A stretch of 64,000 nt of DNA from Austropuccinia psidii (Eukaryota > Basidiomycota > Pucciniomycetes > Pucciniales > Sphaerophragmiaceae), in assembly GCA_023105745.1 (NCBI GenBank), contig JALGQZ010000005.1, forward strand, positions 65,799,019 to 65,863,018, written 5' to 3'. Positions 34,201-46,511 of this stretch are shown here, piece by piece. The notes below the pieces were generated by a model. That model was not told where the DNA came from. It saw only the letters and a list, made by a program, of their open reading frames with translations, and made no database searches. Both the position numbers and the translations under genes were made by a program. The stretch's first letter is position 1. Each line of letters starts with the position of its first letter.

Positions 34201-36241
34201 TATCTATGCTTAAACTCTTTCCCTCAATACTGAAATGTGCCATCTTGTACTGAATTCACAGCCAAAATCATGGTAGTTGATTCCTACAGAAAACCAAAAT
34301 TAATTATCAGTTCCCTACAAGATTTCCAGAAATATCATGAAGGTTATTTTGTGGTTTTTTAAAGGTTTATTTTCCTGTATTGGTATAGAATAATCATTTG
34401 TGGATCAAAGGCCAAGATGTTTATCATAATGACATCTGTATAGTGCCTTCAGAATCACGATAAAAAAATCAGACTGAAAATTTTCACTTTTAAGACTTGG
34501 TAAGAGAGAAAATATCAGAATACCCTTAATAGAAAAGGAAGGTCTCTTAATTACCAAAAAAAGAATCATAAGATTATTTTAATATTACTACTTGGTAAAG
34601 CTGTATCAAAAAAGTATTACCGTTTTAATAAAAGTGATATGATTATAGTTCATAATTATGGTAGTTACTTTAAGATTAAACTGATAAATACTCAGTAGAG
34701 CTAGAGATATAAGAAGATTAATTACCACTATTATAAATAACTTGAGAGACCTCCAAGTATATGTATTTATTTATTTTGACATGTAAAATTGACAGTACTA
34801 TCTTGATCTACTTCATAGGCTGAACTTGAAAGAATTATTGAATAAGGGTTATGCGTCGAGTCAGTTCTATTTTATTCACATTATATTTGTGTTATTTTAA
34901 GCCTCAGAAGGAAAAGAACCGTTTGTGGAATCTAGCTTACTAGGCTCATGAAATCACTGAAGATATTTATGCTCTAATTTTATTACCTAAGGTCCATAAT
35001 GTGGATAAATATAATTCAGTAAATCCATTAAATTTTTATCTCTATCCTATTGAAGAGGATGAACCCCAATTAATTTTTCCTTTTCTCTTTAATATCTATT
35101 TGATATTTTACTTTCCAAGGTTCAAAAATAAGAAATTTGTTATCCATGAGCTTCAAAGAACATAATTTTTTACTATGGGTAAATATATCATGAAAAAAAT
35201 ACTGGCTTATTTGGAAGTAATATGCAAACTTATTTTGTAAAATATTTCTATAGCTACTATGTAGTCCAATTATAGGAATTTAATGATTTTTTTCATGGCT
35301 ATAAATGAAAATATTCAAAGAACTTAACTCGGGAGAATGAAGTTTTGAATTTGAAAAAATTGGTGTTAGTTTCTCTTTCTCAAGAAAGACAATATATTTG
35401 AAATTTATTATTAATTATTTTGAGCCCCCTACTGTTAAATACTATCATTAATTCAATTTGAAGTAGTTAGGTTTTCAACTTCTTTATGTTTCTTCCGTAA
35501 ATAAGAGCCAGGATTGGAAATTTAAGAAAGTATTTATCTGCAATTCTTGTCAATACCATGTGGAAGGTAAGAAAACCTTCAATCATAAATTGAGTCAGAC
35601 CCCTAATTTGGTTTAAAATATGGTAAAAACGTCATCTCAAGAAAATTATCCAAACGATCAAAAAAAAGAAAGGTGAATATAATGGGACATGAACCCGGAT
35701 CCTTGGATCAAAAAAATGGGATTTTTAGGATAATATGGGATCTATTGAAATATGGTACTATTCACGCAGGTGGTATATTGAGTAATTGAGGAATTATGAT
35801 CTTCCATATAATATTATATTTAAAAATTAACAAAGATATTGTAAATATATACATCAGATTTTAATCCTGAAGGAAATAATAATCAAATGAAATTTAAATG
35901 AAAGAAGTATAATAAATTAAATCTGAATCAGAACTAAAATAACTCATTAAATAATGAACCACTTATTTACATGATGAGCTTTGAACGTTATGAGATATCT
36001 AATATTGGAAGTCATTTTTTAGGCTTTGATGGTCTTTTTCAGATAAAAAAGATATAATGGGCCAAATCTGGGTTGAATATATAGAGCTCAAATAAATTTA
36101 AGATTAATTCAAGAGAATTATGGTTTTTAGCATGTATATTGGAAATTCAACATATTTTCAGCTTAAAAACTTCAAATGTGTTTTTGATCATGTTTTTTTG
36201 TGATAAAAGGTATTCTGGGTCTGTAATTTGGGACCTATGGA
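31251..36241. other. AT-rich DNA with scattered unidentified coding-like remnants
   Basis: There is no intact gene. Plus-strand frames with protein-like text broken by stops occur at about 33247-33365 (KPMWYRAKQDIWCKLAHKHQ), 33610-33900 (ILLEAFNERFPMIIY, then THKITEILSKGLYKAEKE), 34900-35160 (EDIYALILLPKVHNVDKY, then FKNKKFVIHELQRT) and 35508-35660 (DWKFKKVFICNSCQYHVEGK, a possible CX2C finger). They may belong to one plus-strand transposon, but I recognise no family. The region 31250-31500 is less AT-rich and may be an old LTR fragment. Confidence 0.35.
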
Positions 36242-36890
36242 GTTCACAGGGGCTCTTGGGAATAAAAAGAGTGGCCTGGCACTCAGGAATCAGGGACTCA
36301 CTTGGAGGGCTCCAAAGATAAAGAGAATAAAGAAGAATATATTTTTTTAAGAGAAAATGAGAGAAGTACACAATATTCCAAAAGATACAAATGAAGCCAA
36401 AGGCCAAAGATCCAAACAAATGAATCCTAAATTCACTGTTTCAAGCTTCCAGAAATAACAATGGAATTAGTAAAGGATATGACCACCAATATCCGCTGAC
36501 AGGAAAAGAAAGAAGTGAAAATGACTGACTTAAGATTATCAGTATCTACTTTAATAATGAAAAGAAAATAGGAATAAAAATAAATCAAATATATTAATTA
36601 ACTGGGGAAAAATTCCCCAGGGAAGAAAAGGTGGCCAGTATATGTGAAAAGTTGATAACTAATCCTGGGAGGTGGATTACCCAGCTGTATTGACTGTTTT
36701 GGGCTAATACAGATCTGGCCAGCTTGAGAATTAACTGTGTGTCTTCATTTCCCACAGTGGAATATGAATTGGCCCAAATGAGCCAATGCCATACAGATTT
36801 TCCAAATACTGCCTGTATGGATCAATTGAGTTGTCCAAGGAGTTCTGGAGTGCTTTATACCTTGACAAATGACTTTAATTATTAACAACA
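36242..36890 (-). repeat. LTR family D copy in inverted orientation, diverged
   Basis: Homologous to the complement of 13130-13859. The left end, GTTCACAGGGGCTCTT, matches the complemented right end of the other copy (TGTCACAGGGGCTCTT). CCTGGCACTCAG, GGGACTCACT and GAGGGCTC follow in the same order, then TTAATTAACTGGGGAA and CCCCAGGG. The right end, ATTAACAACA, matches the complement of TGTAACAACC approximately. About 80 bases shorter than the other copy. No clear target duplication was seen, so it may be one LTR of a larger minus-strand element extending to the right. Confidence 0.65.
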
Positions 36891-37560
36891 TCTTTAAATT
36901 GAACTTGAAGAATCCTGGGCAAATATTCCTCTAAGGGAATACTGCTGGAACAAAAAACCAACACCTGGAAAGCCAGGGAGTTGGGGTCCTCAAATGGTAT
37001 TCTGGTAGCTGCCATGGATTGTAAGACCTAGGGGATGAAGCCTTCTTTTGAAATGGGTGATTGGCCTGGGGACTTTATTTGAAATGGCATAATGGAGTTC
37101 TGAAAACTTCACAATTGAATTTCCAAGTAAAAATGGTGCATAATGGTATATAATACCATATATACACCACTCCTGGTTCCCACAGACTTGGGCCAGAAGT
37201 TTCCCTGATCTTTATGGGAAACCCCTTATTTAATGTGGCTGGTGGCCTCTGGTGATTGCCAGAGGCCATGGCTTGAGTCCTGAGGGATATGGCCAATCCG
37301 GGTGCCTTGGGTCCTTGGGCCAGAGGGGCAAGAAGCCCCTGGAAGAGTGGATGACCCCCAGGCCCAAACTTAGGGGTATTGGCCTGGGGGTTGGTGAGGC
37401 TAAAAATTTCCCAAAAGGGCCAAAGAGCCATTCCACGCCATGAGCGGTCAAATGGCCTAGGGTTGATAATATGTCCAATTGGCCATGCATTGGTGGAGGA
37501 TTGACTTTCTGTAAAAAGAAATTGGGAGGGGGTTTTTCCTATGATTGTGACAATGGGGAA
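36891..37560 (-). repeat. GC-rich island, probably a dispersed rust-type repeat
   Basis: Richer in G+C than its surroundings, with minus-strand open frames 37431-37075 and 37490-37230 whose text (LWPKDPRHPDWPYP, WYYIPLCTIFTWK) resembles hypothetical proteins I remember as very abundant in Austropuccinia annotations. That is a memory-based impression, not a search result. A perfect hairpin, ATGGTAT-ATA-ATACCAT, lies at 37143-37159. The two frames overlap and no domain is visible, so they are likely translations of a repeat and not host genes. It could be the internal part or flank of the LTR-D element on its left. Confidence 0.4.
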
Positions 37561-40500
37561 TTGAAGAAAATTTGTAAAAATGGGTGTATGTGTTAAATAA
37601 CTGAACTTGGATTCAAATATTTGGCATTAATTTTCATAGTTGTGTATCTGTATATTTCAGTTTTATTCAATATGTAAAATACTTATTTTAAAAATGAGGA
37701 TGAATTTAATAACAAGATACTTCAAATTTTGAATATTTAGAAGGAAAAGGAATCTTGGATTCAAGGTTTCCAGGCTCTCCTAAAATCCTTTAATCTGAAC
37801 ATGAAGTGTCAAATCTACAGAACCTGTTCCCACTTTATCCTGAAATAACATCTGAGGGTTTGTAAAAAAACTTTATCCTTTGGATTCAGCACAAAAAAAG
37901 GTAATTTAAATGCTTTAAATATGTTCAAACTACCTTTAATGGTATTGTACCTGTGAAAAAATGTTATCAACTCATATGTGAGCCTTAGAGGCAATTTTGT
38001 ATATACCAAAATGAAAACAAATACAAAATGAAAAATAAGGAGTTTGATTATTCTTTAATAAGTATTCAAAAAAAGAAGTAAATAATAAATTATGAATTCA
38101 AAATAAAATCAACAAAATTTAACAAGCAAAATTGAGAAAAAAACTGTGAAGACATTGATAGAAAACATTTGAGTTCTTTCTCTATTGAAAAGAATGTAAA
38201 ATTTTCCTCACCATTAGATTACCAATCAAATAATTTTATTGGTTATCTCTTTCATGAACCATAAGGGTATTTTGAGATACCTCAAAGGCCACAAAAATAT
38301 GATTGGGATGAATAAAATCAATTCTTCCTTAAAATTTATTACATAATGAAGAAAATTTAAATTAATTTTCTATTGTTATAAAAAGAAATCCAAATAAAAA
38401 AGAATGAAAAATTAAAATTTTTCTTATTAAAAATGAATAAAATGAATTTTCTTTCAAAATTAAAAAAGCTCATGATATTTTGAAAAAAGAAGAAGGCATT
38501 ATGAAAACTATTATTCTTCTTTTCTTGTTGAAAACATGTGATTTTAATTTTACCATTGGAGTTATTCCAATGATATTTTATCTTGAGCCATCTCTGAGTG
38601 AATTTTTTTTAGCTCAACCCTGAATATGCTTAATTGAACATTTAAGGGCTTACCATGAGAAAATATAAAAATGATAAAATTAAGATTAATTCACCCAAAA
38701 TGTGGTGTTAATTATCAATTTGTTTTAGAAATGAGCTGAGAGTTTGAGTGTTATATATCTGAGAAATCAAAGTATACTTAATGGAATTCTGCATGTGTGT
38801 TACATAAATGAAAATCTATTTACATACGAGATATGAGCTTTTGAAGTTGAGTAATTAAAAGACTAAATCAAATCAAAGTTTTGGTATAAGTGTTTCATGA
38901 AAAATGGATGATCTGAAGAGAAAATAAATTGGAAATATTAAATTTGAGAGGGAAAAGGAATATTGGTTCTTTGGATTACAGACCCCCAAATATATCTTAC
39001 TATAGGATTTGAGCATCAAAATTCATGGAAATTTGCATTTATTTTGGACTATAATTGACTCATAGGATCTGTGCCTCCATTAATTATGTTGCTTAAGGAG
39101 AAAAAAGGGTATCCTTACTAGTAAATAAAGCTTAATACTACTATTAAGGAAGAAAAACATACCAAGGTATTGTTAGCTGGCTTAAAGAGTATTTCTTCAT
39201 ACTCTGATGTACCTTGAGAGAGTGAGATACACTATTACCATAGAAAAGGCTTTTTCAAAAGCCTTAAATGGCTAAAAAAATCCTTATTTTGGTCCAAACC
39301 AAGTCTTCTTCGTCTCATATTACCTTTGCCTGCTAAAATATTCTTACTTATATATTTAATTTAATTACTCTTAAGAAAGTAAATAAAATACTTGAAGATC
39401 CGATTTTAGCTATTTTAGAAAGAATCTTAATCATTTCAGCTCTTGAGACACCTTAAAAGTAAGTTAAACCTTTTTTCATCAATATAAATGTTCACCTGAG
39501 TTTTAATATTAATGCTAGTATTTTTGGGAAATTATCTCTTTTGATATAAGCTTTGCATACTCTATTTATATTTTAAGTCCTTGAACTCCCTTTTTAAATT
39601 GATTAAAAATGATCATATTTTCAGAAATTATTTTTTATCTTTGAATATCTCTTTTATAGTATGTTTTTGGTAGGTCTTTATTTTTGGTAAAATAATCAAT
39701 ATTGATAATCTTATAGATATACACTAATTATGAAAAACATACCTCGGAATACTTTTCATTAAAAAAGAATTAATATAAATACTTCAATTATTTTTACCTG
39801 AAAAATGTTAAGGAGAGATTAAGCGCCTGATCTTTAATAAAATATTGATATTAACACCTGGAAATATCTCACATAAATTTTAAATATTGTGGTTTTCACC
39901 ATTCAAAACTTTAAAAAATGGCTAGAAGACAGAGGGAATTAATGTAAAACTGACCATGAATTACATTTTATTGTTTTAAATATAATTTTACAGTAGATTG
40001 AAATAGTTTAAAAAAATGATTTAAATTACTGTAGTGGATTCTAGGGTCCAGTAAATATGGGTAACATCGATACCTTCTTGGGAATTTTTATTTAAAGAAT
40101 AGAAAGCTGAGAAGAATATTCCTTGCCGGGAAGGATTTCAATTTGAGGAAGCTTCAGTAAACATGCAAAAAATAAGTATCACTGCCCACAGGGGAAGTAG
40201 GCACAACCCAGAGTAAAATTAGGCGTCTACCTCACCTTTAAGATTGCTCAAGATGTTTAATAATATTAAGTCATCCTCTCAGACAAAGGTTTATGATTTT
40301 AAAATTCTTCACATAAAATGGGAATAAAGTTACCTATTTCAAAAGACTTTTTTTCAATATATTTTTCTCCACATATAATTTCTTAATGAATCATATTAAA
40401 AATACCTTAAAATGGAAACCCTTTCAATTTCTGGGTACCGAATAAACTTTTTTATTTTAATACCTCTGAGGAATTCCACATTAGCCTTATTATAAGTTTC

Positions 40501-42127
40501 TTCTTCCTCCCTCTTTTTGGTTATTTTTCCACTTCCTATGAAGCTCTATATTTGAATAAATTCATAAATAATTGATTTATTAATTTTCTTGATTTACGAA
40601 ATATTGAATTCGTTAGATAAAGAATAAAATAATTCAACCAAATACACAAATCGATTTCACCCAATAATGAACTTACACCATACCAAAATACTGGGCTATA
40701 ATATCCATTTTATACTAAAAAGTATTCATTACTAAAAATAATTCTGGATTGTTAAAATAATATTTTATCACTTTTGAGTGAAGTGAATAATATGCAACTT
40801 CTCATAATTCTATCTCAAATACAATCTTCTCTCCATAACTCCTTTCAATAGATCAGCTTATTGTATTTTGAAAGATATTGTTCTTAATAGCTATAAGTCT
40901 TTTCGATGAGGTTATTCCAGAATTGGGAGATATTAATAATTTAAAACCCATATTTCTTCCTTTCTTCATACAGTTTAATAATGTTTCAATTTGAAATGAA
41001 ACCCTATTAGCTGATTGGTTTCAGAGATCAGGTAATTATTTCTTAAAAAAATACCCTGAAATAATCTGACTATTAATCCTAGCTAATTAAATTTACTTGT
41101 TATCCATGCATATTCACCTCTCTACCTTGATATGGTTTATCCTAGGTATTTTGAATATCAATCTCAACACAGATTTGTAAATCCAGCTTTTTAATTACCA
41201 TATGTGTAGTGTCTATTATGAAAGGTGTAATATTATTAAAGGTAATCGTCAATTCAATTTTCACCAACAGAGAAGAAGAAATCACAGTTCCAAATAAAAT
41301 ATTCTCTAAATATCTAAAAATAAACTAATAGTTTCCAAGAGCTAGGCCATTATCTCCACAAAAATAGTATGACTCTATTTAGAATAATTACCTTAGAAAT
41401 GAAATTGAAGGATAATATTTTCTGCTTTTTTTTATAACTCAGAAATATGTAATATGGGACACACTTCTCTCTCTTCACTTATTTTATTTACTTAATTGAG
41501 AAATTTACCTTAAAAGAAAGAAGCTCACCTTTACTTTTCTGAGTCTTCACAACACTCCCAATAGGTAATCTCTACAAAGTAGACTTCTGAAAGTTAGTTT
41601 GAAAGCTTTCACCTTCCTCTAAAAGATAAGGATTCAATTCCCTATAGCTTACTGTAGGTCATGGGATTTTGCAGGTATCAATTAGTTAGTTTTCTAGCGC
41701 ACTTATTATCTCCTTTATAGGATCTATAACTAATTGAAAAGAGTAAAATTACTTGATTATTTAAAGAAAGAATATTCCCTAAAAAAGAAATATTGTATAT
41801 ATTTGACTTCATCAATATTTTATTAGTAAAAATGTGTTGGTTTTTCATATTCCATGTACCACTTGATATAAATCTCAATATTTATGTCCCCCATTGTAGA
41901 TCTTCTATTGCCTTATAGAGTAGTCCCTTAATAATAAATTAAGTTAAATTTAATGATAAACAAAGATTTATTCAATTGACACAAGCTCAAGAAGTTTTGG
42001 AATGCTACATATTATAGTTTTTTCATATTTTATCCATAGTAGAGTGACCTTTCTGTTGATAATTAATCTTATTTTAAAGTTTTATCTTAATACCTAAGCT
42101 TTCTTTATTGTTATGGATTGATCTGTG
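37561..42127. other. AT-rich DNA without recognisable genes
   Basis: Strongly AT-rich and CpG-poor. Short frames (for example 37815-38009 minus and 41678-41878 minus) have no motif. A slightly GC-richer patch at 40060-40240 also gives nothing recognisable. Confidence 0.55.
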
Positions 42128-42132
42128 ATTAT
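42128..42132. repeat. Target site duplication of element C (left)
   Basis: ATTAT directly before the 5' LTR. The identical pentamer follows the 3' LTR at 48338-48342. Five bases is the usual Ty3 duplication. Confidence 0.75.
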
Positions 42133-43548
42133 TTTCAGCCTGTGAATCAAACCCAGAGCACAAGCATGACTACCAGAATATCATAAACCAATGGTAGAGC
42201 AAAATACCACCAAAACATGAAGCTGAGCCAAACAGGCTCAAAAAGCATCAAAATAAAGAGGAAAATCACTTCTTTCCAAATATGAAAGTCCCATAATCAT
42301 AGGACAAAGAATAACAAAGTTATTCAAGCTCAAAGCAGTTTCTGAACATAAAACTTAATTTTCACCTATCATCTAAAATCCAGAGAAAGAGGCTGAACCC
42401 AATCAAATGGGTATTCAAATTTAAGCTCTCAATAAGGCCTATCTAATGGTACTAGCCAAATTGGGATAGCACCAAAAATATAGAAGTTATGGCCAAAATA
42501 AGGTCAAATAAGGGTGAATAAATATTCACCTCTCATTAAGCTTCTACAGTTTTAGTGTGAGATACCCAAGGTGGGGTCTCTTTGGAAAGAGCACCATCAG
42601 GGCTATCTGATGGTGCCATTCATTTTCCCATATCTCATCTGGAACAAAGTTCATGGGGAAAACAAGTTCCATACAGATTTTGAGATAATTATATATCTGA
42701 ATAACTAAAATTGAACATGGCATAACTTTGCCATATTTGATGTTAGCCATACCAAATAAGGTACCATTGTGTATATCTCATCCAGGGCTACACAATGAGC
42801 CACCTTTGAGCTCAATATCCTATAGACTGACAAAGGTATAGCAGCTTTAAGGTCAAATTCCCACATTTAGACCAATACCACTTTACCATGGGATAATATC
42901 CCATAAGTATGATTATGACGTGTAAAATAGACAAATAAGCTTGTTTATACTTCGAAACCTCATAGTTCAGTCAAATACAGAGGTCCCTACAGGTTCTGTA
43001 CCGTTTATGACACATCCGAAGCACCAGAAAACACCTGTAATCTCCTTTGGTGAAAACCTTCACCCTGTATAGGGTAAAAATGACAACTTGTGGTTCTAAA
43101 GCCACATTTACACCCAATAAAAGTCTGTATTGAGTGTGTAGAGCCACAAACCAGCCCATAGTAGTGAAAGCCTTCACTCTGTGGTTGTTTGAAGAGGTAA
43201 AGAAGCTCCCACTACCCCAGAACAAGATAAAAGGAGGCCTTTCCTCACCAGAAGGCCAATCCATAATCTTGTTCTCAATATTCTTATATGGTATAGCTTC
43301 TGAAAGAAGTGGTACCCTTAGAATTAAACAGGTATAATTATAATTGTAATTATTGTAGGGCTTATTATTGTAAACCAACAGGTAAACACTGCACTCAGGG
43401 CTATCAATAGCACTCACCACCACTAAATTCTTTTTGTATATCCCTTTTTAACCAGCTCAGTATTAAAAAAAATAATTATTGTTGTTTCACACTCAGAGTT
43501 ATAGCTTTTGTTATCATTTTGAATCTATGTTATAGAGTCACCCTGACA
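42133..43548 (+). repeat. 5' LTR of element C
   Basis: From TTTCAGCCTG (the usual TGTCAG start with the G changed to T) to CACCCTGACA. The TATA-like box is at 43227. An antisense open frame of 150 codons (43423-42971) is repeated in the 3' LTR (48213-47761) only because the LTRs are duplicates; it has no recognisable domain. Confidence 0.9.
43227..43236 (+). promoter_or_regulatory. TATA-like box in the element C 5' LTR
   Basis: GATAAAAGGA followed by GGCCTTTCCTC, identical to the 3' LTR copy at 48016 and nearly identical to 9511 in element A. Its promoter role is inferred. Confidence 0.45.
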
Positions 43549-43551
43549 TTT

Positions 43552-43560
43552 TGGGGGCCC
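43552..43560 (+). other. Primer-binding-site-like motif of element C
   Basis: TGGGGGCCC starts three bases after the LTR end (43548). It shares TGGGGGCC with elements A and B and diverges afterwards. Confidence 0.5.
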
Positions 43561-43849
43561 GTACTGGTTTTTTACCTATTTTAGACAAAATTCCAGCTTT
43601 TTTTCACTTATTTTCATGCCTTTTGTAGTTATTATACTTGTTTTATTGCTTATTTTCACTTTTTTTCAAGCCATAAGAAGCTCTGAAGGGGATCAAATTA
43701 GTGGTTTTTCTCTATTCTGATTTTCTCTTGAAAAATAGAAAAGCATAATAAAATAATAAAAATAAAAAAAGTGTATAAATATTCTTTCTGAAAAATAATA
43801 TTCTTCATCATTTTGAAGAGTTATAAATATATAATTTATATTCATACAA

Positions 43850-44700
43850 TACCCAATTTTATATTTTTTTTTCATAATGATGTATACAAAGTATATATTT
43901 TTTGAATTTTACTTAAAGAAAAACTCTCATAATTCATTTTTTCACCCAAATTGGCGTGAAAAACTTATTATTATCATTATTATTGATAATTTCAATAATA
44001 ATACTTCATAATAAAATATAATCATATTTTATTATTGATCTTTTTTTCATGATATATACAAAGTATATATTTTTTGAATTTTTCTTGAAGAAAAACTCTT
44101 ATAATTCATTTTTTCACTCGAAATGGCATGAAAAATTGATTATTATCATTATTATTGATAATTTCAATAATAATACTTCATAATAAAATAAAATAATATT
44201 TTATTATTTATCTTTTTTCATAATATATACAAAGTATATATTGTTTGAATTTTTCTTAAAGAAAAACTCTTAGAATTCATTTTTAGCCCAAACTGGCGTG
44301 AAAAACTGATTATTTACATTATTTTTGATAATTTCAATAATAATAACCATATAAAAAGAAATAAAAACCATATTTCTTTTTTTAAACTTATTTTAATAAT
44401 ATATACAGAGTGTATATTATTTGTTTTTTTCTCCAAGAAAAAAAATTAAAATCATTTTCTTTTTCACCCAAATTGGTGTGAAAAATTGATAATAGTCATT
44501 ATTATTGATAATTTACATAATAAGACTTATCAAAAAGAAATATAATAATATTTCTTTTACTTAATTGTTTCTAATATATAGAAAGTATATATTGTTTGGA
44601 TTTCTCTTCAAGTTAACCCCTTATAATTGAGTTTTTCCATCCAAATTGGTGTGGAAAGTTGATTTGATAATTATTGATAGTTTCAATAATCATTTGTCCA
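43850..44700 (+). repeat. Five-copy tandem repeat in the element C leader, period about 172-176 bases
   Basis: The block TATACAAAGTATATATT followed by a TTTGAATTT segment, AGAAAAACTCT, a CCCAAATTGGCGTGAAAAA-like segment and ATTGATAATTTCAATAATAA recurs with anchor starts at 43883, 44055, 44226, 44402 and 44577. The first three copies are close; the last two are more diverged. It lies between the PBS and gag, in the untranslated leader. Elements A and B have no equivalent array, so it expanded in this lineage or copy. Each unit contains short inverted repeats. Confidence 0.85.
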
Positions 44701-44772
44701 AACTGATTTATTGATTCCTAACAAAACAGGGATTCAATCAACTAGATAAAACTCTCACCTTACAAATCAGAA

Positions 44773-45306
44773 ATGATACCACCTCATTTCAGAGACTTTG
44801 GTATTCCAAGGAATTATTATTTACAAAGAGAATCAACCATAAGCAGGAATAGAGGCCGGGAAAGGAGAGAAGTTGAAGTTGTTCAAAGTCATAAGACATG
44901 TGAAAATGGACCTTCCTACACCTTCCAAAATGGTTTCCAACAGAAAACCTCCAGGAATGACTTGCATAGAACAGTTTATTCTAACCCATCAAATCTTCAA
45001 AGAGCTGCTCCAGTGGAGAATGGCAGACAGGGAATTCAACCTAGAGTTCCACTAGAAAGAACTTGTAGAAAGTATTCAGAGGATTTCCCTCAAAGAGATA
45101 TTCTTCAAAGAACTTATCATATAAGGGAAATTGAACCAGAGATAACATACTCTGACTCTTTCAGGCTCATAAGGAGTGGTAACCCAACCAAACTCCCAAG
45201 AGGATTCACACCACTCAGGCACCAGCAGATCAGTGACCAAGAGTCACCATACTTTCCAATCCCAGGTAGAATCCAGGAGAGGAAGAGGATCATAGGACAA
45301 AAATAA
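44773..45306 (+). pseudogene. Element C gag N-terminal region
   Basis: An ATG-started frame of 177 codons, opening MIPPHFRDFGIPRNYY, basic and Arg/Gln-rich. The DNA is homologous to element A 3600-4130 (for example TTCAACCTAGAGTTCCACTA against TTCAACCTGGCATCCCACTG), but element A is open there in a shifted frame; the corresponding frame here is open only from 44873 to 45055. After the stop at 45304 a frameshift leads into the main gag frame. Confidence 0.6.
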
Positions 45307-45389
45307 GACTTCTTTCAACCAGAGGCAGAAAAGTCAGATCCTATGATCTAGAACTTGTTGGATCTTCCAAAAGAAGTACAAAAAAACAA

Positions 45390-46511
45390 CAAACAGTTGT
45401 AAATACTTCTAATGAAGCTAGCAGCCCTATAATAAGGAATGATATCTCCACTCAGATTAAGCACAATTTTGTGATCCTTGAGAGTACCATAAGTAGTAAT
45501 ACTCTATGGCTAAAATTTTCTCAATTTGTAGAACAAACTCAAAAAGAGTCTGAAAGACTCCATGAAAATATTTCAAGGTTGCAAGAGTTTTATACCTTAC
45601 AAACCAAAACTATTAATACCTTTCAAGAGGACTATACTAAATTAAGTAAAGCCTCAGAAGAGAGAAAAAGAAGACTAAATCAAGTCTTGGAGGAGCAAAA
45701 TCACTGCAAAAGGGGTAGGGAATACCTGAATCAAGATATTGACAAATTGTTCAATGTCTGCCAAGACATAAAACCCCAAACACAAGGCAATGTTTTGGAT
45801 AATCCATACCACCAGGGAGAAATTAAGCCAGATGCCTTGTTGGAGAATAAGCCAAGATCCACATCACAATACCAAGATGGATATAACATGACTTATTCAG
45901 AGAAGAAAGCAGTGAAACAGCTTCCAGAGGCCTCAAGCTGGCCAAAACTCTCCGTTGTAGGAGAATATGATCACATGGAACTCATTGATTATATTGATGG
46001 GCTTTTCATTGATGTTCCAAGCATACCAGATTACTGGATAACAGCTAGACTGAACACAGCATTCCAAGGAAATGCTAGTATGTGGTATACTGAAATGAAA
46101 GATATCCATGGTAGAAGAAACTGGCCATGGTGGAGGAGCCAAATAATCTAAAAGTACAGAAATGATACCTGGATATGGCAGAAAACCCTTTCATTTGGAA
46201 ATGATAGATACACAGTGGACAAAGATCCATATTATTGGTTTCTGAGACAGTCAAAAAGGCTAATAGCCACTGACCCTTGAATAACAACAGAAATGAGAAA
46301 TTACAAACTGTTGACCAAACTACCAGGAGACTTAGAGCATGCAGTAAAATGCAGATTCTCCAATGAATCAACCTTGGATGAGATATCAACTACTTTTCAA
46401 GAAGTAAGGATTAGAACATCTATTGGTAGATACAATACCGATAGTACTGGGGATAACAGGGATAATACAGCCCTGGAAGCCAAAGAAGCTCATAATTCAG
46501 AATCTGAATAA
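45390..46511 (+). pseudogene. Element C gag (coiled coil and capsid)
   Basis: One frame with stops at 46149 and 46278. It starts with a coiled-coil-like region (SKASEERKRRLNQVLEEQ, about 45643), then EASSWPKLSVVGEYDHMELI (about 45930) and PSIPDYWITARLNTAFQG (about 46016), the capsid core, continuing WPWWRSQII and LPGDLEHAVKCRFSNESTLD (about 46322). It matches element A 4311-4850 up to TAR, where element A has its deletion, so element C preserves the capsid part that A lost. No zinc knuckle follows. Gag forms the particle shell and binds RNA; this copy is broken. Confidence 0.8.

Noticed and set aside
42971..43423. A 150-codon antisense frame found in both element C LTRs (also 47761-48213)
   Set aside because: It is present twice only because the LTRs are duplicates. 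It has no domain, and its text follows LTR sequence conserved for other reasons.
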